From Lachnospiraceae bacterium (GTDB lineage: Bacteria; Bacillota_A; Clostridia; Lachnospirales; Lachnospiraceae), in assembly GCA_017553665.1 (NCBI GenBank), contig JAFZKM010000283.1, positions 1 to 5,509 on the forward strand: a stretch of 5,509 nt of DNA, given 5' to 3'. A model generated the notes under the pieces. The model made no database searches. It had not been told where the DNA came from and saw only the letters and a list, made by a program, of their open reading frames with translations. The translations under genes and the position numbers were made by a program. Positions 1-5,344 of this stretch are shown one piece after another; within the stretch, counting starts at the first letter, position 1, and the number at the start of each line of letters is the position of its first letter.

Positions 1-385
1 GATGGGTATAGCGATCATAGTAACCTTCTATCTCCTTCGCGGGAAAAAGATCATGCCGTTTGTCTCGACGGTTGTTATTTACATTGGGCATTTACTGAAT
101 GATATTTGCTATTCTATCGTGCACAATCTGAAGTATATGCATCGAGTAAGACAGTTCGGCATGACGGTTTCATTAAAAGAGTTTCTTTCCACGATGCCGA
201 CAAACTTAAAATATGATGCGGCATGGAGACTTGTAAACACTATGCCCGGAGCTGTTGCAGCACTCCTGATGATCTGTCTCTATAATGGTTTGAAGGGGAG
301 ACAACTACCCAAAGCATTCTATTATCTGTTCTACCCGGTTCATTTAATTCTACTGTATTTTGCTGTTAAAGTACTGATCTGGTGA
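1..385 (+). CDS. TraX family membrane protein, C-terminal part (5' end outside window)
   Basis: About 127 residues are visible before the TGA at 383-385; the reading frame is open to the left edge, so the true start lies outside the window. The C-terminus, a Pro-Lys-Ala-Phe-Tyr-Tyr stretch followed by LFYPVHLILLYF, matches the hallmark ending of TraX-family proteins (roughly F-Y-x-F-Y-P-x-H-L-x-x-L-Y). Hydrophobic helices are visible at about residues 17-35, 82-96 and 106-126, so it is an integral membrane protein. Plasmid-F TraX acetylates the pilin N-terminus. Chromosomal TraX relatives in Firmicutes have no settled role and may be acyltransferases acting on envelope molecules; applying that here is inference. 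Composition is about 41% GC by hand count, well below the genes to its right. Family assignment is fairly secure; substrate is unknown. Confidence 0.8.
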   Translation, partial: MGIAIIVTFYLLRGKKIMPFVSTVVIYIGHLLNDICYSIVHNLKYMHRVRQFGMTVSLKEFLSTMPTNLKYDAAWRLVNTMPGAVAALLMICLYNGLKGRQLPKAFYYLFYPVHLILLYFAVKVLIW

Positions 386-481
386 TAAGAAAGCGTGGCA
401 TACCAGCTAAAAACAATCCCGAACAGCTGCGGTTCACATAGAATTCATTCCATGTTACAATAAGCTACGGAATAAATGGAA

Positions 482-502
482 AAAGTTAGAACAAAGTTAG
501 AA
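482..502. repeat. tandem 10-bp direct repeat
   Basis: AAAGTTAGAA occurs at 482-491 and again, perfectly, at 493-502 with one C between, giving an 11-bp period. It lies just beyond the tRNA terminator in the AT-rich stretch between the TraX-like gene and the tRNA. One helical turn of spacing would suit a dimeric DNA-binding protein, but no promoter is evident beside it and chance is possible. Confidence 0.4.
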
Positions 503-509
503 TTCGGGC

Positions 510-540
510 AAAAAATTAAGGCTTCGGAAATCCCGAAACC
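510..540 (-). terminator. intrinsic terminator of the tRNA-Pro gene
   Basis: On the minus strand GGTTTCGG (540-533) pairs with CCGAAGCC (527-520), eight pairs including one G-U, around the 5-base loop GATTT. It is followed by TTAATTTTTT (519-510). It begins 15 bases past the tRNA 3' end, as expected for a single-gene tRNA transcript. The plus strand has no T tract, so it works in one direction only. Confidence 0.85.
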
Positions 541-555
541 CTTGAAAATAAAGCA

Positions 556-629
<74 letters not shown>

Positions 630-630
630 A

Positions 631-658
631 TTGGTCATAAACCAAACAAAGATATTAT
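631..658 (+). promoter_or_regulatory. candidate promoter of the membrane protein gene at 709
   Basis: TTGGTC (631-636), a 16-base spacer and TATTAT (653-658) form a plausible sigma-A promoter on the plus strand: the -10 matches five of six consensus bases, the -35 only three. Transcription would start near 665, leaving a leader of about 44 bases before GTG 709. The -10 lies on the same bases as the minus-strand -10 of the tRNA. Confidence 0.4.
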
Positions 659-682
659 GCACTCGGTCCGGGCAAAAGTCAA
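654..682 (-). promoter_or_regulatory. promoter of the tRNA-Pro gene
   Basis: On the minus strand TTGACT (682-677), a 17-base spacer and CATAAT (659-654) give a five-of-six match at both boxes. Transcription is expected near 647, about 18 bases before the mature tRNA 5' end, leaving a leader that can form a small hairpin. Confidence 0.85.
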
Positions 683-692
683 GCAAAAACTC

Positions 693-701
693 GGGGAAGG
701 G
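693..701 (+). promoter_or_regulatory. ribosome binding site fixing the GTG start at 709
   Basis: The purine stretch GGGGAAGGG sits seven bases before GTG 709. No comparable site precedes the in-frame TTG at 631, which lies in the tRNA leader and promoter region. This supports GTG 709 as the start. Confidence 0.6.
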
Positions 702-708
702 AAAAACT

Positions 709-1431
709 GTGAGATCAGGAAAAACATGGATCCTTTATATCATCGCCGAGGCCGTTCTTTACGCGGCTTTTATGTATATCGACATCACGGGCGGGGATTC
801 TTCTCTTTCGGAAAATCTGAAGTATGCCTCGATCCTTTTGTGCGCGCTTTTCACGCTGATCGGGGCCGTGCGGATGAAGGGCGCGGCCGCCGTACTCGTG
901 GCCGCGGCGTTTGTGTTCACGGCGGGGGCGGATTATTTCCTGCTGAAGACTTCGGTCTATCTTCCGGGAGTGCTCTGCTTCTGCGCGGTCCAGTCGCTGT
1001 ATCTGGCGGCGGTGCTGCATGCGGGCGGGAACAGCGAAAGCATTCTGAAGCATCTGATACTCGGACTTCCCGCGGCCGCGGCGGCAGTCATCGCGGGTAT
1101 CAGGCTCAGACTCGGTGCGGAGGAACTGCTGCTGATCGGAGCGGCGGGATTCTACGCGTACAGCTTTGTACGCAACATCGTGCTGGCGGCCATGCTTTGG
1201 AAGAAAGGAAATGCGGTAGGGCTAAGGGCAGGACTGTTTACGGCGGGACTCATCATATTCCTGCTCTGTGATATAAATGTTCTGCTTTATAACCTGCCGG
1301 GATATGTCGCGATAGATTCACCCGCGATTGTTCACTTGATCACGCTGGCAGGAGATTTCATGTGGATGTTCTATCTGCCCGGACAGGTAATGCTGTCATT
1401 TTCACCGCGGGTCAGAGATGTTCCGGAATGA
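709..1431 (+). CDS. YhhN/TMEM86-like (lysoplasmalogenase-like) eight-helix membrane protein
   Basis: GTG at 709 follows a purine-rich ribosome site and gives 240 residues. About eight hydrophobic helices are visible (roughly residues 7-23, 38-54, 58-78, 83-103, 114-131, 139-163, 173-194, 207-230), the number seen in YhhN/TMEM86 proteins. Family-like signatures are an acidic residue in GADYFLL (Asp75), a downstream helix with Gln95 in CAVQSLY where the family often has His or Gln, LLCDIN (Asp188), and a polar end YLPGQVMLS. TMEM86 members hydrolyse the vinyl-ether bond of lysoplasmalogens, and many anaerobic Clostridia make plasmalogens, so such a role is reasonable but inferred. The protein is rich in Ala, Leu and Gly, and its GC content reaches about 70% near 841-900, far above the preceding gene. 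Family membership is tentative; a generic membrane protein is the alternative. Confidence 0.6.
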   Translation: MRSGKTWILYIIAEAVLYAAFMYIDITGGDSSLSENLKYASILLCALFTLIGAVRMKGAAAVLVAAAFVFTAGADYFLLKTSVYLPGVLCFCAVQSLYLAAVLHAGGNSESILKHLILGLPAAAAAVIAGIRLRLGAEELLLIGAAGFYAYSFVRNIVLAAMLWKKGNAVGLRAGLFTAGLIIFLLCDINVLLYNLPGYVAIDSPAIVHLITLAGDFMWMFYLPGQVMLSFSPRVRDVPE

Positions 1432-1523
1432 CGGATGAAGGATGATGTGTGGGCTTGTTAAATTGCGTCTTTTGAAGGTACATTTCAGGACTTAAGAATA
1501 CAATTCAACCGCATTTCGGAAGT

Positions 1524-1568
1524 GCTCCGCAGACAGGTTTTCCGCAACCGCTTGCGAACGTCCGGAGC
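1524..1568. repeat. nested inverted repeat in the 1432-1696 gap
   Basis: GCTCCG (1524-1529) pairs with CGGAGC (1563-1568). Inside, GAC (1532-1534) can pair with GTC (1560-1562) and CGCAA (1543-1547) with TTGCG (1552-1556). A competing small hairpin, GCATTT/AAGTGC (1511-1516 with 1520-1525), overlaps the left arm. There is no T tract, so it is not a classic terminator. It lies upstream of the DUF5688 gene promoter candidate. The rest of this 265-base gap shows no convincing gene. Confidence 0.35.
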
Positions 1569-1604
1569 CCTTGAAAAATCCTGCTTTTGTCGGAAAAATA
1601 ATGC

Positions 1605-1633
1605 TGGAAATGCGGCATTGGTTTTGCTATCAT
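1605..1633 (+). promoter_or_regulatory. candidate promoter of the DUF5688 gene
   Basis: TGGAAA (1605-1610), a 17-base spacer and TATCAT (1628-1633), with a TG one base upstream (1625-1626) making an extended -10. Transcription would begin near 1640, about 57 bases before the ATG at 1697. A perfect TTGACA at 1639-1644 is an alternative -35 but has no good -10 at 16-18 bases. Confidence 0.4.
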
Positions 1634-1696
1634 TTCCATTGACAGGATTTATATTGCTCTTCGATCTGACAGGCCGGGAGGCCGGATGGGAGCGAT

Positions 1697-2761
1697 ATGT
1701 ACAATAACGAAGTTTTAATTCTTGAAAATGATGTGGTTGGGAAATACTGTGATGTGGACCATGGCTCGCCCTGCATTGTAGCCGAGTGCGACGAGCTGAC
1801 GGAGCGTTTCGAAACGGACGATTACAGGAATTTCGTGGCCTGCATCACGGAGCGCGTCGCCGAAAAAGCGGGACCCTCGTTTCAGGTGTCCGGCAGACGC
1901 ATTCTTAAAAACAATTCGGTAACTCTTGATTCTGTGACCATTCTCCAGGCGGGAAGAGTGGTATCCCCGAGCTTTTATCTCAACGATTACTATGACGATT
2001 ACATTGAAGGCATGCCCTCTGACGTTATCGCGGACAGGATACTCGATCAGTACCGCATCTGCATGAAGGGCGTGGATGACAATATCGTCGGTGATTTCTC
2101 GTTTGAGGCCATGAAGGGCAGGATAGTGTTCAAACTGATCAACTATGATATGAACAGGATGCTGCTCGAGGATACTCCTCATATCAAATATCTGGATCTC
2201 GCGGTGATCTTCTGCTGCCTCGTAAAGGTGGACAAGTGCGGCATGGGCACCATACGCATCACGAACGAGCACTGCGCGAACTGGGGAGTGGGGGTCGAAG
2301 AGCTGAAGCGCTGCGCCTTTGAGAACGCGCCTTACATCATGCCTCACACGTTCAAGAACATTTTCTGCCTGCTCGCGGAGATCCTTCTCGATGAGACGGA
2401 GATCTGCCCGGGTACGGTGCATGACAGGGAGGTCATCAAGGATATAATCGATTCGCTTGAGAGCGACAGCTCGCCGAAAAAAGGGAATTCTATCTATGTT
2501 CTTACGACTCCGAACAGGATTAACGGCGCCGCGTGCCTGCTGTATGACGGACTTCTCGAGCATATCAGGGAGAAACTGGGTTCGGGATTTTTCATATTGC
2601 CCAGCTCAGTGCATGAGGTTATCATCGTGCCCGATATGCAGGAGAACGGCAGGGCCATATTCGAGAACATGGTACCTGAGGTGAACCGCGAGCAGGTACC
2701 CACATGCGACATTTTGTCGGACAGGGTGTACCATTATCCCGAGGACGATTTTAAGATCTGA
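1697..2761 (+). CDS. DUF5688 family protein, function unknown
   Basis: A 354-residue soluble protein with no signal peptide or membrane helix. Family recognition rests on several blocks: SFYLNDYYDDY (92-102), the stretch at 141-172 with KLINYDMNRMLLEDTPH and YLDLAVIF, IYVLT (266-270), INGAACLLYDG (275-285), FFILPSSVHEVIIVPD (298-313), MVPEVNREQV (325-334) and ILSDRVYHYPED (339-350). These occur in order along DUF5688 proteins, which are abundant and often multicopy in Lachnospiraceae and have no assigned activity. The usual domain start seems to correspond to about residue 42 (DDYRNFV); the first 41 residues are an extension with Cys18, His22, Cys26 and Cys31. The start ATG has GGGAG four bases upstream, a short spacing, but no better in-frame start is near. 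It seems to have its own promoter. The PSSVHE block may relate it distantly to DUF1444, from memory only. Confidence 0.85.
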   Translation: MYNNEVLILENDVVGKYCDVDHGSPCIVAECDELTERFETDDYRNFVACITERVAEKAGPSFQVSGRRILKNNSVTLDSVTILQAGRVVSPSFYLNDYYDDYIEGMPSDVIADRILDQYRICMKGVDDNIVGDFSFEAMKGRIVFKLINYDMNRMLLEDTPHIKYLDLAVIFCCLVKVDKCGMGTIRITNEHCANWGVGVEELKRCAFENAPYIMPHTFKNIFCLLAEILLDETEICPGTVHDREVIKDIIDSLESDSSPKKGNSIYVLTTPNRINGAACLLYDGLLEHIREKLGSGFFILPSSVHEVIIVPDMQENGRAIFENMVPEVNREQVPTCDILSDRVYHYPEDDFKI

Positions 2762-2780
2762 TGCAGCCATCTTATAACGA

Positions 2781-2801
2781 GCAAATTGCGGAGCAATTCG
2801 C
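2781..2801. repeat. inverted repeat after the DUF5688 gene
   Basis: GCAAATTGC (2781-2789) and GCAATTCGC (2793-2801) are inverted with one mismatch around GGA. The stretch also reads as an imperfect direct repeat of GAGCAA-TT-CG. It lies 20 bases past the DUF5688 stop codon. Without a proper T tract after it (GAGTTTGAC), it would be a weak terminator at best; it could equally be an operator for the reductase promoter immediately downstream. Confidence 0.4.
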
Positions 2802-2810
2802 GAGTTTGAC

Positions 2811-2840
2811 TTGACTTGCGGCATTGCCATGCCTTTTAAT
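2811..2840 (+). promoter_or_regulatory. candidate promoter of the aldo-keto reductase gene, with hairpin in the spacer
   Basis: TTGACT (2811-2816), an 18-base spacer and TTTAAT (2835-2840). TTGACT also occurs five bases earlier (2806-2811). The spacer contains GGCAT-TGCC-ATGCC (2820-2833) followed by TTTT, so the same bases could act as a weak terminator for the upstream gene or as an operator. Expected transcript start is near 2847, about 50 bases before the reductase start codon. Confidence 0.4.
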
Positions 2841-2896
2841 GGAAGAGGAAGTTTACGGAACGGAACTGCGAATACCGGAACGAAGAGGAGGCAATC

Positions 2897-3892
2897 ATGA
2901 TGTATAAGGCAGATGAAAAACGATATGAGAAGATGATGTATAAAAGATGCGGCAGGAGCGGGCTGATGCTTCCCGCGGTGTCTCTCGGACTTTGGCATAA
3001 TTTCGGTGATACGGGCAGCTACGCGAATATGGTTGAAATGTGCGTTACCGCTGTTGACAACGGTATCACGCATTTTGATCTCGCGAACAATTACGGACCG
3101 GCGCCCGGCAGCGCCGAGAAGAATTTCGGCCTGATAATGAAGGAGTATTTCGCTCCTTACAGGGATGAGATGATCATCTCGACAAAGGCCGGCTACGGAA
3201 TGTGGGAGGGCCCTTACGGCGACTGGGGCAGCAGGAAGTACCTGCTTGCGAGCCTGGACGCTTCGCTGAAGAGACTCGGACTCGATTATGTTGATATTTT
3301 CTATCATCACAGGCCCGATCCGAACACTCCTCTTGAGGAGACCATGGGAGCGCTCGCTTCGGCGGTGAGCAGCGGAAAGGCCCTTTATGTGGGACTTTCA
3401 AACTATGACGGTCCTACTCTTGAGAAGGCTTCGGCGATCCTCGATGAGCTGCATGCTCCGATCATCATCAATCAGAACTGCTACAATATATTGAACAGGA
3501 CAGTAGAGAACAACGGTCTCAAAGATACGTCCGAGAAGCTTGGGAAGGGCGTTATCTGTTTCTCACCGCTGGCTCAGGGAAAGCTGACGGACAGATATCT
3601 TAACGGCATTCCCGCGGACAGCAGGATAAAGACAGACGGACGCTTCCTGCGTGAGTCGGATGTGACGGGAGAGAAGCTTGATTCGATCAGGAAGCTCAAC
3701 GATCTGGCGGCGTCGCGCGGCCAGACTCTGGCCGAGATGGCTCTTGCGTGGCTCCTTCATGACGGCGCGGTCACGAGCGTTCTGGCAGGCGCGTCGAAAC
3801 CCTCACAGATACTCGATAATATCAAGGCTGTGCAGAATACGGAGTTTTCGGCTGATGAGCTGAGACTTATTGATGAATATTCTAAAGCGTGA
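2897..3892 (+). CDS. gpr: aldo-keto reductase, YghZ/Gpr (L-glyceraldehyde 3-phosphate reductase) type
   Basis: A 331-residue cytoplasmic NADPH-dependent (beta/alpha)8-barrel reductase that resembles E. coli YghZ along its whole length. Shared stretches include YKRCGRSGLMLP (15-26), LGLWHNFG (30-37), FDLANNYGPAPGSAE (60-74), STKAGYGMW (95-103), GSRKYLLASLD (111-121), SGKALYVGLSNY (159-170) and SPLAQGKLT (223-231). The catalytic tetrad is complete: Asp61, Tyr66, Lys97 and His138. The C-terminal cofactor region GASKPSQILDNI (298-309) is intact. YghZ reduces L-glyceraldehyde 3-phosphate and methylglyoxal in vitro, so a detoxifying role is likely; the real substrate here is inferred. AGGAGG (2886-2891) is five bases from ATG 2897 and eight from ATG 2900, so the second Met may be the true start. 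Length is slightly below the 346 residues of YghZ. It is probably monocistronic. Confidence 0.95.
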   Translation: MMYKADEKRYEKMMYKRCGRSGLMLPAVSLGLWHNFGDTGSYANMVEMCVTAVDNGITHFDLANNYGPAPGSAEKNFGLIMKEYFAPYRDEMIISTKAGYGMWEGPYGDWGSRKYLLASLDASLKRLGLDYVDIFYHHRPDPNTPLEETMGALASAVSSGKALYVGLSNYDGPTLEKASAILDELHAPIIINQNCYNILNRTVENNGLKDTSEKLGKGVICFSPLAQGKLTDRYLNGIPADSRIKTDGRFLRESDVTGEKLDSIRKLNDLAASRGQTLAEMALAWLLHDGAVTSVLAGASKPSQILDNIKAVQNTEFSADELRLIDEYSKA

Positions 3893-3908
3893 TACGAAGC
3901 CGTCAAAA

Positions 3909-3948
3909 GGCCACCCCGTGAGTTGAGTCACGGGGCGGCCATGTTTTT
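3909..3948. terminator. bidirectional intrinsic terminator between convergent genes
   Basis: GGCC-A-CCCCGTGA (3909-3921) pairs with TCACGGGG-C-GGCC (3928-3940): twelve pairs and one A-C mismatch around a six-base loop. On the plus strand it is followed by ATGTTTTTAATTA, ending the reductase transcript. On the minus strand it is followed by TTTTGACGG, ending the Mur ligase transcript. The Mur ligase stop codon (3947-3949) lies inside the plus-strand T tract, seven bases from the stem. Confidence 0.9.
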
Positions 3949-5224
3949 AATTAAATACTTTTCTCAGCCACGTATCCGCGGGCCCTGCGGTCATCAGAAG
4001 GATAAGATATCCTTCGCTCTGCAGTCTTCTGAGTTCCGCGGCGAGCTTATCGTCCGGTTCCGCGGCGACGGCCCTGTCTTTAACGTTCAGATCTTTGATG
4101 AAATCTTCCGGCGTAAGGATCGCGAGCGATTCATTCTCGCGGGTAAGATAAGTCGGAAGCCAGTACAGTTTCCCGACGCCGTCAAAGGCAGCGGGGTATT
4201 GGTGACGGACCTCATGCTGACGGGTGTTCTGATGGGGCTGGTATACGGCGACTACACCTTTCTTTCCCGTTTTCCCGGCTTCTTCGCGCGCCATTGAGAT
4301 GGTCACGGCGACCTCCTCGGGATGATGCGCGTAATCCGAATATACTCCGTCGGATATGCGCTCAAAACGTCTTCCGACACCGGGGAAGGCATTGAGTATC
4401 TCTATGATCCTTTCATCGGGGACATCGTATTTTGCGTCATCCGGGAAGCTTTCCCTGCATGCCTCGAGCATTTTTTTGATCGCATGAAAAGCGGTCGTCG
4501 CGTCCTCCCTGCGGGCCGCGCCCGAGAGCGTGATGCGGGGATCCGCATCGGCTGCGCCGAAGATGATGTTCTCACTCTGTGACTCGAACTGCTCGAAAGC
4601 CTTTTCATAATCCTCAACCGTCGGATAGATATCCGGATGATCGTAGGACACGAAGGTGATCAGCGCGAGCCAGGGATAAAAGTGCAGGAAATTGCGATCG
4701 TATTCGTCCGCTTCGTAAATGAAGAAGCGGTCATTTTTTTTGTAAGAGCCCGAAGGCGCGAAGCCGAGCGTGGTGCCGACCAGATACGATGAGGGCAGCA
4801 GGGGGGCGCCGTCTTTGTCCGTAAGGCTGCGTACAGCCCAGACCAGCATCGAAGTAGTAGTGGTCTTGCCATGAGTGCCGGCAACAGCGGTCATTTTGAG
4901 TCCGAGCGATCCGACCAGCTCCGCTATCAGAGCGTCGCGCTTGGTGGCGCGGATGCCTTTTTCTTTTGCGAGCAGCAGCTCGGGATGATCCGCGGGAAGA
5001 GCAGAGGTGTAGATGAACCAGTCAATGCCTGTTTCTTCGATCTTTTCGCTGAGATATGTACCGTCCTGGTCGCCGGTAAAATACTCTATGCCGGCGGCTT
5101 CAAGCTCGGGAGCGATCGCTCCCTTCGCGCGGTCGGAGCCGAAGACTGTATGTCCTGCGGCTTTTGCCATTAATGCGAGCGGGCCCATGCCGGTGCCCGA
5201 TATTCCTGAGATATATAAATTCAT
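3947..5224 (-). CDS. murC: MurC/Mpl-type Mur ligase with shortened central domain (annotated family: UDP-N-acetylmuramate-L-alanine ligase)
   Basis: A 425-residue cytoplasmic ATP-dependent amide ligase with Mur layout. The N-terminal nucleotide-sugar domain carries GISGTGM (7-13) and GSD (29-31). The central ATPase has P-loop VAGTHGKTTTT (114-124, Lys120), EADEYD (171-176) and DHPDIY (195-200). The C-terminal domain has GVGRRFE (282-288), SDYAHHPEE (296-304) and YQPHQNTR (328-335). MurC adds L-Ala to UDP-MurNAc; Mpl adds recycled tripeptide. EADEYD and the N-terminus recall Mpl, while the C-terminus recalls MurC. It is shorter than usual MurC (about 450-490). Roughly 50 residues normally lying between the DDP-like turn (ADADP, 225-229) and the G-x-H-N-x-x-N motif are absent, and that motif reads GAARRED (236-242). 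The ATG fits the family N-terminus, although the ribosome site is weak (GGA, six bases away). Whether it is the essential MurC or a paralogue cannot be decided here. Confidence 0.85.
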   Translation of the reverse strand: MNLYISGISGTGMGPLALMAKAAGHTVFGSDRAKGAIAPELEAAGIEYFTGDQDGTYLSEKIEETGIDWFIYTSALPADHPELLLAKEKGIRATKRDALIAELVGSLGLKMTAVAGTHGKTTTTSMLVWAVRSLTDKDGAPLLPSSYLVGTTLGFAPSGSYKKNDRFFIYEADEYDRNFLHFYPWLALITFVSYDHPDIYPTVEDYEKAFEQFESQSENIIFGAADADPRITLSGAARREDATTAFHAIKKMLEACRESFPDDAKYDVPDERIIEILNAFPGVGRRFERISDGVYSDYAHHPEEVAVTISMAREEAGKTGKKGVVAVYQPHQNTRQHEVRHQYPAAFDGVGKLYWLPTYLTRENESLAILTPEDFIKDLNVKDRAVAAEPDDKLAAELRRLQSEGYLILLMTAGPADTWLRKVFN

Positions 5225-5240
5225 GACAGATCCGTATAAG

Positions 5241-5291
5241 GCATCCTGTCCGGATTTAGCGCGGAAGTTGTCCCCGCCGCGCTAGGGATGC
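5241..5291 (-). repeat. nested inverted repeats in the leader of the Mur ligase gene
   Basis: The outer arms GCATCC (5241-5246) and GGATGC (5286-5291) enclose perfect 8-bp arms TAGCGCGG (5257-5264) and CCGCGCTA (5277-5284) with a 12-base loop. A side bulge holds the palindrome TCCGGA (5249-5254). The structure ends 17 bases before the Mur ligase ATG. No T tract follows on either strand, so it is unlikely to be a simple terminator for the AraC-type gene; a structured 5' leader or an operator is more likely. Confidence 0.5.
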
Positions 5292-5292
5292 A

Positions 5293-5304
5293 GTAATAAA
5301 TTAC
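5293..5304. repeat. AT-rich palindrome GTAAT-AA-ATTAC
   Basis: Perfect 5-bp arms two bases apart, lying between the AraC-type gene and the nested repeats. Its place upstream of the Mur ligase gene suits an operator or the -10 region of a promoter, although I find no -35 at proper spacing. Unproven. Confidence 0.35.
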
Positions 5305-5344
5305 CACATTTGCCGCGATTTGAAAAGAAGCAGCAGACACGGTT

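Noticed and set aside
631..708. TTG start at 631 for the membrane protein, adding 26 residues
   Set aside because: It overlaps the tRNA leader and the divergent promoter region, has no ribosome site, and the added residues are polar and unlike the family. GTG 709 has a good purine-rich site.
657..1271. Open frame of 204 codons inside the membrane protein gene
   Set aside because: Frame shadow: Arg/Gly-rich, low-complexity translation typical of an out-of-frame GC-rich gene; it starts within the promoter.
1524..1568. Terminator for the membrane protein gene
   Set aside because: The stem has unpaired internal stretches and no T tract on either strand; kept only as an inverted repeat.
1639..1667. 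Perfect -35 TTGACA (1639-1644) as main promoter of the DUF5688 gene
   Set aside because: No acceptable -10 lies 16-18 bases downstream (CGATCT and neighbours); the extended -10 at 1628-1633 is better.
1522..1707. Small open frame of 61 codons before the DUF5688 gene
   Set aside because: No ribosome site or recognisable sequence; it covers the candidate promoter and a hairpin.
1715..2563. Antisense open frame of 282 codons across the DUF5688 gene
   Set aside because: Mirror of a strongly supported coding frame; the translation has no recognisable domain and there is no ribosome site.
2606..3310. Antisense open frame of 234 codons spanning the end of the DUF5688 gene and the start of the reductase
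   Set aside because: It crosses two well-supported plus-strand genes and their intergenic region and resembles no family.
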